Origin: Methanobrevibacter sp.
Lineage (GTDB): Archaea; Methanobacteriota; Methanobacteria; Methanobacteriales; Methanobacteriaceae
Direction of reading: 5' to 3'
Assembly (NCBI RefSeq): GCF_017468685.1
Contig: NZ_JAFUHT010000077.1
Coordinates: 62,001 to 126,000, forward strand
Length of the DNA stretch: 64,000 nt
Shown here: piece by piece, positions 1 through 8,448 of the stretch
How positions within the stretch are numbered: position 1 is the stretch's first letter
How the letters are laid out: each line of letters starts with the position of its first letter
Made by a program: the position numbers and the translations under genes
Notes under the pieces: model-generated
What the model saw: only the letters and a program-made list of their open reading frames with translations
What the model was told of the DNA's origin: nothing
Databases searched by the model: none

Positions 1-2
1 CA

Positions 3-1034
3 AAAACAGTTGATGAAAGTCCAATATTTGTATCTGAAAAGGCCAGTTTTGTTATTGAAGTTGAAAATAACGGAACAAGAGCAGTAAACAATGTATATGT
101 GATAGAAAATTTTAATTCTAAATTAATTTATGATTCATTTTCAAAAATTAAAGGAGAATGGGAATTCAGCAATGCTGATGGAAAATATACATTCATCTTA
201 CAATCCTTGGATGTTGGTGAAAAGGCAAGCTTCAGAGTATTCTTCAATACTAATAAAGCAGGTACTTTTGAAAACAACGTTAGTGCAGCATTTGAAGAGC
301 ATGCTCCTGTCAATGCAAGTGATAAAGTTAAAGTTGAAAAGATTCCAACCCACATTAGTGTGGATAACATTACAACTAAACCTGGAGCCAAGATTGATGT
401 TCATATTAGAGTCACTTCGGATGATGGTGTTCCATTCAACGGTAATGTAACTATAACATTCCCTGATGGAACTACTCAGACTGTGGTGATTGTTAATGGT
501 AAAGGAACAGCAAAATGGAATGTGCCTAAGGATTACAAACCTGGTAAATACCCAGATACTGTTAAATTCTCAGGTGATGATAAATACTTACCTTCACAGG
601 GTACAGGAACAATAACCATTCCTAAAGTGCCTGTAGATATTACTGTTGGTAATGTATCAGGCAAACCTGGTGATAAAGTAACAATTCCTATTAAAGTTGT
701 ACCGGAAGATGGATCTAAATTTACAGGTAAAGTAACTGTTAAATTGCCTGATGGAACTAAAAAAGTTGTTAAAATAGTTAATGGAAAAGGTAGTGTTGAT
801 TGGACAATCCCTAAAAATTATAAGGGCGATTATAAAGTGTATGTGTCTTTTGGTGGAAATGATTATTATTATGCTTCCAATGGAACCGGCAATGTTCATG
901 TAATTGTTGATGAACATGTAAAAGTTTCAGCTAAAGTACATAAATCCAATTTAGAAAGTCATCCTACTGGCAATCCTATTTTAGTATTGCTTTTAGTTTT
1001 ATCAGCATTGGTTTGTATCAAAAGAAAACATTAA
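3..1034 (+). CDS. Adhesin-like surface protein, C-terminal part (5' end outside window)
   Basis: The frame is open from base 3, so this is the last 343 residues of a larger protein; the GTG at 99 is internal. Residues about 1-110 look like a DUF11-type extracellular repeat (conserved VEN-NGT and GEKASF segments). Two Ig-like domains of about 90 residues follow, each opening with an ITVGNVSGKPGDKV-like motif and containing a PDGT strand and a GKG turn. The last 25 residues hold TGNPI, a hydrophobic run and a basic KRKH end, which suggests anchoring at the cell surface. The same tail occurs in the genes ending at 3771 and 56316. Such proteins are abundant in Methanobrevibacter and are thought to mediate cell contact; the ligand is unknown. 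Confidence 0.85.
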   Translation, partial: KTVDESPIFVSEKASFVIEVENNGTRAVNNVYVIENFNSKLIYDSFSKIKGEWEFSNADGKYTFILQSLDVGEKASFRVFFNTNKAGTFENNVSAAFEEHAPVNASDKVKVEKIPTHISVDNITTKPGAKIDVHIRVTSDDGVPFNGNVTITFPDGTTQTVVIVNGKGTAKWNVPKDYKPGKYPDTVKFSGDDKYLPSQGTGTITIPKVPVDITVGNVSGKPGDKVTIPIKVVPEDGSKFTGKVTVKLPDGTKKVVKIVNGKGSVDWTIPKNYKGDYKVYVSFGGNDYYYASNGTGNVHVIVDEHVKVSAKVHKSNLESHPTGNPILVLLLVLSALVCIKRKH

Positions 1035-1039
1035 TTTTT

Positions 1040-1066
1040 GGAGTTTAATATAAAACTCCTTTTTTA
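1040..1066 (+). terminator. Hairpin terminator after the first adhesin
   Basis: A perfect 7-bp stem (GGAGTTT / AAACTCC, 1040-1046 and 1053-1059) is followed at once by a run of T, just after the TAA at 1032-1034. Confidence 0.65.
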
Positions 1067-1242
1067 CTTATTTTTTTAATTTAGTTTCCTTGTTAACTTT
1101 TTAGTTTACCCTTTAACTATTGTTTTAAGGCGTTTTTCTTATTTTTTTGAATAACTTATTTATATTAGGTCTGAATTAACCTTATTTGAGAGAAAATACT
1201 TATATTAAATTTTATTTTATCTCAGTTTACTTTATCAAAATT

Positions 1243-1260
1243 AAAGGAGGTGAGAAAACG
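1243..1260 (+). promoter_or_regulatory. Strong ribosome binding site pointing to an ACG start
   Basis: AAAGGAGGTGA (1243-1253) is nearly perfect and lies four bases before ACG at 1258. The same geometry (GGTGA, four bases, start) precedes the ATG at 38941. No ATG, GTG or TTG lies at a usable distance: the in-frame TTG at 1186 is upstream of the site and the first ATG (1282) is 28 bases downstream of it. Confidence 0.5.
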
Positions 1261-3771
1261 AATAAAAAATATATCATTATTATGTCAATAATATTAATAT
1301 TATCATGTTTAAATTGTGTAAATGCTCAAGATAATGACACAAATATTATACAGGATTGTGATGATGCAGTGTTATCTGATAGTGATACAGGATCATTTAC
1401 AGAACTTAATGATTACATTAACTCAAATTATGGCAAAACAATCATTCTCAATAAAAGTTATGAGTATGATTCAGAAAATGACCATGCTTTCAGCAATAAT
1501 GGAATCCAAATTAAAGATAAAATCACTATTAATGGAAATAATCATTCTATAGATGCTAAAGGAATTAGAATATTTACAATAACTTCTCCTGATGTTGTCT
1601 TAAATAATATTACATTTAAAAATGCTGGAAAAAGGGCAATGTATATTGATGGAGAGGCAACTAACCTGGTTATTAATAATTCCTGTTTTACCAATAATTC
1701 AGCTTTAAACTGTGATGGTGGAGCAATGTATTGGGGAGGATCTCAAGGGACATTGCAAAACACTATTTTTAACGAGAATTATGTTTTACGTAATAACAAC
1801 CAAATCGATTATGTTGAAGGAGGAGCTGTTTATTGGGGCGGACACAACGGTACAGTTAAAAACTGTATTTTCACCAATAATGAAGCACGTTCTTATGTTA
1901 TAAACAATGGTGTTTATGAAGTGGAACATTCAGGTAACGGTGGAGCATTATACTGGTATGGTATAAATGGAACCGTTACTGACTGTGTATTTGCAAACAA
2001 TACTGCTTCAAGACATGCCGGAGGACTTTATTGGAATAAACCTAATGGAACTATTAAAAATTGTAATTTCACAAACAATCATGCAGTTCTTCAAGGAGGG
2101 GCTTTTAAAAATAATAATCTTTCATCCACACTTATAAACTGCAGATTCATTGACAATTATCTGGTAGGTACTGATTCTGAAAAAGGTCATGGTGGTGCAG
2201 TATACTATGAAAGAGGAGACAATATAATTATTGATTCCTATTTTAAAGGAAATAATGCATCATATGGTTCTGCAATTGCAGTTAGGAATTTGGAAGGTGT
2301 AAAACTTTCAATAACTACAACAACATTTGAATATAATCAAGCAGAATCCTCAAAGTTACCTATTACATCTTCCAATAGAAATTTCACAGCTACCTTATAT
2401 GGTTATGATAATATCATCAATAATATATGGAATGATAGAAAAAATGAAATTCCGATAACAATTGACGGTGTTACTCCTGTTTCAGGTGTTGAAAACTCTG
2501 ATGATGGGTCAAAATTATATCAGGATACTCGTGAATATAATCAAACCATAATCGTGTCCATTTTTGATGAAAATGATAATCCATTATACACTACAACTTT
2601 AACTACCAATTTGTATGGTAATGTAAGTTTCATCACTTATAATGGTGCAAAAATACAGTTTAAACATCCAAATGATGTGATATATACTGAAATATATAGT
2701 ACTTCAGATATACCTCCGCTAACTTTAACCAGTCAGAATTATGTATCTTATGCTAATGAAAATGTACCTATATTGTTTAATTTAATAGATAATGAGGAAA
2801 ATTTGATTTTGGATGGTACAATCACTGTTAAAGTTGGAAATGAAACTCATGTAATGTCTGCAGATAAAAGACAGGTAACTATCAAATCTCCAGATACTAA
2901 TGGACAATATCCAATAACTATAACTTATACAGATCCATATGGAATCAATTTGACCAAAACTTATACCTTGACTGTTTTGCCACGTTTAATTGAGGTAAAT
3001 ATTACAGTTGATGATGTATATTATCCAAGTTATGCATATGCAGTTGTTAGTGCTAATGTAAGTGGTAAATACATTATTACAGTTCCAGGAACCAATATCT
3101 CAAAAACTGTTGATATTGAACAATCCAATAAGGATTTTAACTTTGTTTTGGGCAAAATTAATTCTCAAAATGAAATTTATGAAGCTCAAACAGATTTAGG
3201 TCAAATATTGCCTGTAGGAAAATACAATGCAATTATTACAAGTTTGGTTGATGGTTATGATACTGCAACTAATAATGATGAGTTTAATGTATTGCCGGGT
3301 AAGATTGATGTGCATATCAAAGCTGATGATATAATTTATCCGGATAAAGTTCGTGCAGTTGTTAGCGCTAATGTAACTGGTAAATATATTATCTCAATTG
3401 ATGGAACCGGCATTACACAGGAAATCACTATTGGTGAGGCTAATAAGGACTATGAAATTATTATTAATCATACATTGCCTGTAGGCAAATATAAAATAAC
3501 AATTAAAAGCGCAATTGACGGATATGAAAATGCAACTAATTCAGATAATTTTACAGTAAAAGATAATCAAACTAATAAAACAAATACAACAATTAATAAT
3601 CAGGATGATTCTGATTCAGATGATTCAAGCCAAAATACAGATAACTCTTCTTTAAAACCAACTAAAAATACAATTTCTAAAACAATAGACAATCATACTA
3701 CTGCTAATCCAATACTTTTATTATTGTTAGTCTTATCAATATTGGGTGTTAACATCAATAGGAAAAACTAA
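1258..3771 (+). CDS. Adhesin-like beta-helix surface protein
   Basis: About 837 residues if translation starts at ACG 1258. That start gives a proper signal peptide: TNKKY basic region, hydrophobic IIIMSIILILSCL core, and a likely cut after VNA. Starting at ATG 1282 would remove the lysines. Residues about 60-400 are parallel beta-helix repeats of the pectate-lyase/polymorphic-membrane-protein type, with recurring GGA-YW-G and NCxFTNN rungs. Three or four Ig-like domains follow (VDDVYYP and ADDIIYP openings, each ending in LPVGKY). An Asn/Asp/Ser-rich linker leads to the C-terminal TANPI plus hydrophobic plus NRKN tail shared with two other proteins here. Likely secreted and surface-attached; ligand unknown. 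Hairpin terminator follows. Confidence 0.85.
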   Translation, partial: TNKKYIIIMSIILILSCLNCVNAQDNDTNIIQDCDDAVLSDSDTGSFTELNDYINSNYGKTIILNKSYEYDSENDHAFSNNGIQIKDKITINGNNHSIDAKGIRIFTITSPDVVLNNITFKNAGKRAMYIDGEATNLVINNSCFTNNSALNCDGGAMYWGGSQGTLQNTIFNENYVLRNNNQIDYVEGGAVYWGGHNGTVKNCIFTNNEARSYVINNGVYEVEHSGNGGALYWYGINGTVTDCVFANNTASRHAGGLYWNKPNGTIKNCNFTNNHAVLQGGAFKNNNLSSTLINCRFIDNYLVGTDSEKGHGGAVYYERGDNIIIDSYFKGNNASYGSAIAVRNLEGVKLSITTTTFEYNQAESSKLPITSSNRNFTATLYGYDNIINNIWNDRKNEIPITIDGVTPVSGVENSDDGSKLYQDTREYNQTIIVSIFDENDNPLYTTTLTTNLYGNVSFITYNGAKIQFKHPNDVIYTEIYSTSDIPPLTLTSQNYVSYANENVPILFNLIDNEENLILDGTITVKVGNETHVMSADKRQVTIKSPDTNGQYPITITYTDPYGINLTKTYTLTVLPRLIEVNITVDDVYYPSYAYAVVSANVSGKYIITVPGTNISKTVDIEQSNKDFNFVLGKINSQNEIYEAQTDLGQILPVGKYNAIITSLVDGYDTATNNDEFNVLPGKIDVHIKADDIIYPDKVRAVVSANVTGKYIISIDGTGITQEITIGEANKDYEIIINHTLPVGKYKITIKSAIDGYENATNSDNFTVKDNQTNKTNTTINNQDDSDSDDSSQNTDNSSLKPTKNTISKTIDNHTTANPILLLLLVLSILGVNINRKN

Positions 3772-3783
3772 AATTTAAATTAA

Positions 3784-3815
3784 ATGGGAATTATTTCCCA
3801 TCAACTTCTTTTTTA
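3784..3815 (+). terminator. Hairpin terminator
   Basis: ATGGGAA (3784-3790) pairs perfectly with TTCCCAT (3795-3801) across a 4-base loop, followed by CAACTTC and a T run, 12 bases after the adhesin stop. Confidence 0.6.
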
Positions 3816-3836
3816 TAAAAATTTAGGCATACCAAA
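3811..3836 (+). promoter_or_regulatory. TATA-like element with TTAGG-type operator
   Basis: TTTTATAAAA (3811-3820) is a TATA candidate about 45 bases before the ATG at 3862. TTAGGCATACCAAA (3823-3836) follows directly. It differs by one base from the perfect inverted repeat TTAGGCATACCTAA at 41181-41194 and is related to 30743-30756. Its place between TATA and the expected start of transcription fits a repressor site. DtxR-family metal regulators bind TTAGG-type boxes, so metal control is an inference. Confidence 0.45.
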
Positions 3837-3861
3837 ATATTTATAGTTTCATATATTAAAT

Positions 3862-4350
3862 ATGATTATGGTAAAAAATAATAATCATTTGCCTTTATAT
3901 GGTGTTGGACCAATTTTGATTGCGCCACTGATTGCAACAGCAATATTGGGATTGATATTAACAAACTATAAGATAATTCCAAAAATCGAAATAAACATAT
4001 TAAACTCATTAATTACAATTTTTGGGATATTGTTGATTGTAATTGGTATAGCAGTTTGGATATTTTCAGCAAAATCAGATATTGATGAAAATATAAAATC
4101 AAATAAACTTAAAACAGACGGAATATATGGAATTATAAGACATCCCATATATGCTGCATTTTTGTATGCATCTACAGGATTAGTCTTAATGTCCACAAAT
4201 ATCTACTTGTTTATCTTACCTGTCTTATATTGGATATTTTTATCAGTATCTCTTAAAAACACTGAAGAAAAATGGTTAACTGACATGTATGGTAATGATT
4301 ATATATTGTATTCTAAAAAAGTAAACAGATTCATCCCTAAGGTGATATGA
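3862..4350 (+). CDS. Isoprenylcysteine carboxyl methyltransferase-family membrane protein
   Basis: 162 residues with hydrophobic segments near 14-34, 48-70 and 105-131. The C-terminal half carries the family signature GIYGIIRHPIYAAF (87-100, with RHP at 93-95), a conserved Glu pair (135-136) and a YxxY-KKVNRFIP end. This is the ICMT/PEMT-like membrane methyltransferase fold, which uses S-adenosylmethionine; substrates in prokaryotes range from lipids to thiols and cannot be told here. It is the first gene of a two-gene unit: its TGA touches the ATG of a soluble SAM methyltransferase. The promoter carries a TTAGG-type box, so both may respond to a metal. Confidence 0.75.
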   Translation: MIMVKNNNHLPLYGVGPILIAPLIATAILGLILTNYKIIPKIEINILNSLITIFGILLIVIGIAVWIFSAKSDIDENIKSNKLKTDGIYGIIRHPIYAAFLYASTGLVLMSTNIYLFILPVLYWIFLSVSLKNTEEKWLTDMYGNDYILYSKKVNRFIPKVI

Positions 4351-5043
4351 ATGGGAATATTTGACAATATGAGAAAACCAAAAGGAAAACTAGGCAATAT
4401 TCAACTTAAATCAATGAACAAAGAACACACTCCGGTATCATTATGGGGTTTAAAACACTTGAATATCAATCCGGATGACATAATACTGGATATTGGCTGT
4501 GGAGGTGGAATTAACATCAACCGCATGGCAAAGGAAGCCAAAAAGGTATATGGTGTAGATTATAGTGTTGAAAGTGTAAACCTGTCACGTGAAGTAAATC
4601 AGGATTATATCGGTGAGGGAAAAGTGGAAGTGCTTGAAGGAAATGTCAAGAATTTACCGTTCGAAGACAATAGCTTTGACATAGTTACAGCATTTGAGAC
4701 AGTATATTTCTGGCCGGACATTGAAAAATCATTCGGGGAAGTAAAAAGAGTATTGAAACCTGGTGGAATATTCCTGATAGGTATGGAATCCAACGGATCC
4801 GATAACATGGTGATGAAAATATCAGAAAAGCTGATTGACATGACTGTTTATAATGATGAGGAATTGAAATCTTATTTACAAAATAATGGCTATTCAGAAA
4901 TTACAGTGTATTTAAGAGATGCAAAAAACAATGAAGAGATTGTCAAATCAGATGGTGGAGTTAAAAGAATTCCCGATGATTATGACCATATTTCCTTTTC
5001 AGATAAGTTTGTACAATGGATGACAATTACTGCCAGAAAGTGA
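4351..5043 (+). CDS. Class I SAM-dependent methyltransferase
   Basis: 230 residues. Motif I reads ILDIGCGGG (45-53), an acidic residue ends the second strand at YGVD (67-70), and motif VLKPGG occurs mid-protein: a standard Rossmann methyltransferase of the Methyltransf_11/25 type. The N-terminal GNIQLKSMNKEHTP segment resembles small-molecule methyltransferases acting on organic substrates. Its ATG follows the TGA of the preceding membrane methyltransferase without a gap, so the two are probably translated together. Substrate unknown. Confidence 0.8.
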   Translation: MGIFDNMRKPKGKLGNIQLKSMNKEHTPVSLWGLKHLNINPDDIILDIGCGGGININRMAKEAKKVYGVDYSVESVNLSREVNQDYIGEGKVEVLEGNVKNLPFEDNSFDIVTAFETVYFWPDIEKSFGEVKRVLKPGGIFLIGMESNGSDNMVMKISEKLIDMTVYNDEELKSYLQNNGYSEITVYLRDAKNNEEIVKSDGGVKRIPDDYDHISFSDKFVQWMTITARK

Positions 5044-5251
5044 ATTTCAGTGGTTTATTTATTAAAACATTTAAAATTTAAAAAATCATATGCCTAATGC
5101 GATTGTGATTTGGCAAAATTATCTTAAAGTTCAATAAAATGAAATATTGCCTACATTATATCAATTCAAATTTAATCATGTAATGAATATTTAAACAACA
5201 TTTTCAATATTATTGAGTCTAAAATAATCCCGTTTCACAGTCAATAAAATA

Positions 5252-5962
5252 TTAGAAATATTCGTCACATATTTTTTTATAAGTGCAGTATCTGCATAAA
5301 AATTGATATTTGGGATAGAAATTGCCGTTGTTGACTTCCTTTCTCACTTCATAGAAAGTATCGATGGCATCATTAATCTCAGTTGAATTTAAAAACTTGC
5401 GTTTATTATCCTCTTCAGCAACATCAAGTAATCTTAGACGGCCATTCTTGGTGAAAAATATTCCAACCTTGGAAACATCCTTTTCATATACATTTTCAAC
5501 AAGCAATTTGTAATAGCATAGTTCACGGCGATATTTGGAAAAAGTATTGGAGTTGCTTGTTTTATAATCTATTACTACAAGATCGCCATTTTCATCCTCT
5601 AAAATGATGTCGCATATTCCCGAAAAGCGGTGGACTTCATCATGAAGATATTCCTCTTGGCTAAAGAGCTTATAATTGCCGTCAACAAATACCTCTTTGA
5701 AAAAAATGCTTAAGTTTTCAATGTGGTTTTCTAAATCATAGCCTATATCCATCTCATTGCTGATTTTTAAAAGTTCATTTTCAATGTTGACATTTTCCAG
5801 TTCATCTCCGAACTTATCGGCAAATGTTTCTGCTACAGAATGAACATCACTTCCCAAAATCATATATTTGTTAGGCTTTGCCTCGATTTCATCAACATAC
5901 TGAAATTTGAACTCCAGCGGGCATTTCAAATAAGTGTTAATTTTAGATTTGGATAATCTCAT
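5252..5962 (-). CDS. Cas4/RecB-like PD-(D/E)XK exonuclease with Fe-S cysteines
   Basis: 236 residues. Nuclease motifs occur in order: GSDVHSVAE (His41, Glu45), GICDII (Asp118), and VVIDYKTS (Asp132, Lys134). Four cysteines suited to a [4Fe-4S] cluster bracket the domain: Cys14 in the N-terminal LKCP motif and Cys223, Cys226, Cys232 in the C-terminal CRYC-x5-C motif. This is the Cas4/AddB layout (PDDEXK_1 family). It probably degrades or trims DNA ends. No CRISPR array or other cas gene is near, so a repair role is more likely than spacer acquisition. Monocistronic, with AAGGAA a few bases before the ATG. Confidence 0.75.
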   Translation of the reverse strand: MRLSKSKINTYLKCPLEFKFQYVDEIEAKPNKYMILGSDVHSVAETFADKFGDELENVNIENELLKISNEMDIGYDLENHIENLSIFFKEVFVDGNYKLFSQEEYLHDEVHRFSGICDIILEDENGDLVVIDYKTSNSNTFSKYRRELCYYKLLVENVYEKDVSKVGIFFTKNGRLRLLDVAEEDNKRKFLNSTEINDAIDTFYEVRKEVNNGNFYPKYQFLCRYCTYKKICDEYF

Positions 5963-6059
5963 AAAAATTCCTTGATTTATTTAATGAAAATTTAACAATA
6001 ACCTATTTATTATTTAAAATATATATTTTTAATCATAATTTTAGGAGAGTAGTGAAAAA

Positions 6060-6602
6060 ATGAAAATTATAGCACTTCAAGCAAGTCCTCGTAAAGGCGG
6101 AAATTGTGACGTATTAATGGATGAAATGATAAAAGGTATTGAAGAAAACGGCGGAGAAGTTGTAAAATACTACCTTGAAGATGAAGAAATTGCACCATGT
6201 AAAGCATGCATGTACTGTGCAGAACACCCTGAATGTATCCGTGGAGATGACGGAAACAAAATAATTGCTGATTTGATTGCAGCTGACGGAGTAATATTTG
6301 CAACACCTATTTATTATGGTCAGATGACCGCTCAAGGCAAATTAATCATTGACCGTTTCTACAAAATCGGTAAAAACGTAGAGGAAAGTTTATCAGGTAA
6401 AGCTGCATTAATATTCACTGAAAACCAGCCTGAAGGAACATATGAACAATACATTGAACTTACAAAATTCTCACCGTTCACATTTGTAGGTTATGATGTA
6501 CTCGGCCATGTTGATGCAGGTTCAGCAGGTCCTGCAGGTATCGTTGCTGAAGAGCAAAAAGACAAACTGAAAGAAGCTTACGAATTAGGATTAAAATTTT
6601 AA
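6060..6602 (+). CDS. Iron-sulfur flavoprotein / NADPH-dependent FMN reductase family
   Basis: 180 residues with a flavodoxin-like fold. ASPRKGGN near residue 8 is the FMN phosphate loop, and TPIYYGQMTAQGK contacts FMN. Cys47, Cys50, Cys53 and Cys59 form a compact Cx2Cx2Cx5C motif, as in the methanogen iron-sulfur flavoprotein Isf, where it holds a [4Fe-4S] cluster. It probably shuttles electrons and may reduce oxygen or peroxide, as shown for other Isf proteins. The ferredoxin gene starting 30 bases downstream is a likely partner. A GGAGAG site lies before the ATG. Confidence 0.8.
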   Translation: MKIIALQASPRKGGNCDVLMDEMIKGIEENGGEVVKYYLEDEEIAPCKACMYCAEHPECIRGDDGNKIIADLIAADGVIFATPIYYGQMTAQGKLIIDRFYKIGKNVEESLSGKAALIFTENQPEGTYEQYIELTKFSPFTFVGYDVLGHVDAGSAGPAGIVAEEQKDKLKEAYELGLKF

Positions 6603-6632
6603 TCCTTTAAATTCTATTTTTTTTTGATAAAT

Positions 6633-6866
6633 ATGGGTTTAGGTTCACTTTTTAAAAGAAAAAAAGACAAACAAGAAGTTATTGAAGAATGCCATATTGA
6701 CATCAATACAAATGATTGTGACGGCTGTGAAAAATGTTCAATTGCATGTCCAAACAATGTTTTGATTGTTGTTGATGACAGCTGCTCAGTTCGTGACGCT
6801 CAGGTCTGTAAAAGCTGCAGGGTATGTGTAGCAATCTGTCCTAATGACTGCATTACAGTTAACTGA
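6633..6866 (+). CDS. 2[4Fe-4S] ferredoxin
   Basis: 77 residues from ATG 6633; an in-frame TTG at 6624 is an alternative without an SD. A basic N-terminus (GLGSLFKRKKDKQ) precedes two clusters: CDGCEKCSIACP and CKSCRVCVAICP, each a classic CxxCxxCxxxCP. It probably carries electrons for the upstream iron-sulfur flavoprotein, from which it is separated by 30 bases. Its last 8 bases overlap the end of the convergent NAD kinase gene (6859-6866). Confidence 0.85.
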   Translation: MGLGSLFKRKKDKQEVIEECHIDINTNDCDGCEKCSIACPNNVLIVVDDSCSVRDAQVCKSCRVCVAICPNDCITVN

Positions 6867-7644
6867 TGTTTTCACGTATAGTGTCGATGAAGCTTCTGTC
6901 TTCAAGTTTTATTATTTTTGTAACTTTATCAGATTTTTTAATCTTTATTGCATCACCGCTGAATACTTCTATTGCGATACCGTCGTACAATACGTAAGAT
7001 GAAGTATTTTCTCTTAATTCTGTTATTTTAATCTCAACCGTGGAGTCGTCAGAAAGAATTATGCTTCTGTTTATAATTGTATGTGGAGCAATCGGTGTTA
7101 ATGTGATGATTTCAGCTGTTGGATCTACAATAGGTCCTCCGCATGACAGATTATAGGCTGTAGAGCCTGTTGGAGTGCAGACTAATATGCCGTCTGCAGT
7201 ATATGAATTAATCAATTTTTCGTTAACAATTGCATCGAACCTAACGACACCGGAAATGTTTTTGGAAATTGCAATCTCATTAAGTGATTCAGGTATTTTA
7301 ATTATCTCTCCATCAGATTTAATGACTTCACCTTCAAGCATCATTCTCTCTTCAATATAATAATTTCCGTCCAAAATGTCTTTTAGTGCAGACTTCAAGT
7401 CACATGGGTTGATTTCTGTAAGATAACCTAAAGTTCCTGTGTTTATCCCAATAATCGGCAAATCAGATAAACGGGCTGTTTTTAAAAATGTTCCATCCCC
7501 ACCAATTGAAAAAATGATATCTGCTTTATCAATATCATCAACGACATCAATATCTAATTCATCAGAATATCCAATCAGTTCATATTCTGTTTTTAAAGCA
7601 ATTTCCTTGTAGCCATCGGCATTAATGAATATATTCATAATCAT
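6859..7644 (-). CDS. nadK: NAD(+) kinase
   Basis: 261 residues. GGDGT (48-52) is the catalytic signature of the NAD kinase/diacylglycerol kinase fold, and the C-terminal half contains CTPTGSTAYNLSCGGPI, the NAD-binding beta-sandwich motif. It phosphorylates NAD to NADP. Some methanogens fuse this domain to an inositol-phosphatase domain; here it stands alone. The start is ATG 7644 or ATG 7638 (MNIFINADGYK), with no clear SD to decide. It converges with the ferredoxin gene and overlaps it by 8 bases. Confidence 0.9.
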   Translation of the reverse strand: MIMNIFINADGYKEIALKTEYELIGYSDELDIDVVDDIDKADIIFSIGGDGTFLKTARLSDLPIIGINTGTLGYLTEINPCDLKSALKDILDGNYYIEERMMLEGEVIKSDGEIIKIPESLNEIAISKNISGVVRFDAIVNEKLINSYTADGILVCTPTGSTAYNLSCGGPIVDPTAEIITLTPIAPHTIINRSIILSDDSTVEIKITELRENTSSYVLYDGIAIEVFSGDAIKIKKSDKVTKIIKLEDRSFIDTIRENIS

Positions 7645-7753
7645 AATTTAATTGGCATTGCTAATAAGATTAATTATTGAATACATTTTGCAAAAAATCT
7701 ATTAATTAAAAACATTAAAAATATAAATAGTAAAAAAATTTTGGAGAAAGAAG

Positions 7754-8446
7754 ATGATATATTCAACAGAAATTGAAAATATGTGTCCTGTAAAAAAAGG
7801 TGCAAATCACGACCCTGCTCCAATACCTGAAGAAGGTAAATGGGTAAAAGCAAAACAGATTAGTGATATTTCCGGTTTTACTCATGGAATCGGATGGTGC
7901 GCACCGCAACAGGGATGCTGTAAATTAACATTAAACGTTAAAGAAGGTATTATTGAAGAAGCTTTGGTTGAAACAATAGGATGTTCAGGTATGACTCATT
8001 CAGCTGCTATGGCAGGTGAAATTCTTGTTGGAAAGACCATTCTTGAAGCATTAAATACAGACCTTGTATGTGATGCGATAAACACCGCAATGCGTGAATT
8101 ATTCTTACAGATTGTATATGGAAGAACCCAGTCAGCATTTTCTGAAGGAGGTCTTCAGATTGGTGCAGGCCTTGAAGATTTAGGTAAAGGCCACAGAAGC
8201 CAAGTTGGTACAATCTATTCCACAAAAGAAAAAGGTCCAAGATATTTGGAGCTTACTGAAGGATACATTACTGAAATCGGACTTGATGAAGATAATGAAA
8301 TTATCGGTTATAAGTATATCAGCTTAGGAATCATGCTTGATTTAATCAAGGATGGTGTTGACCCTGCTGAAGCTATTGAAAAAGCATCAGGCCAATACGG
8401 CAGGTTTGATGATGCAGTTAAAAAAATAGATCCAAGGAGTGAATAA
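7754..8446 (+). CDS. NifU-like Fe-S cluster assembly scaffold protein
   Basis: 230 residues. Cysteines Cys49, Cys55, Cys56 and Cys77 lie in GWCAPQQGCC and GCSGMTHSAAMAGE, the latter matching the NifU/IscU N-terminal core. The C-terminal GVDPAEAIEKASG segment is of the type seen in the family that sits next to GGGtGRT proteins. Two bases separate its stop from the ATG of that partner. The likely role is holding an Fe-S cluster for a partner enzyme; the target is unknown. Confidence 0.75.
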   Translation: MIYSTEIENMCPVKKGANHDPAPIPEEGKWVKAKQISDISGFTHGIGWCAPQQGCCKLTLNVKEGIIEEALVETIGCSGMTHSAAMAGEILVGKTILEALNTDLVCDAINTAMRELFLQIVYGRTQSAFSEGGLQIGAGLEDLGKGHRSQVGTIYSTKEKGPRYLELTEGYITEIGLDEDNEIIGYKYISLGIMLDLIKDGVDPAEAIEKASGQYGRFDDAVKKIDPRSE

Positions 8447-8448
8447 TT

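Noticed and set aside
5252-5962. Cas4-like nuclease as part of a CRISPR system
   Set aside because: No CRISPR repeats and no other cas genes occur in the window.
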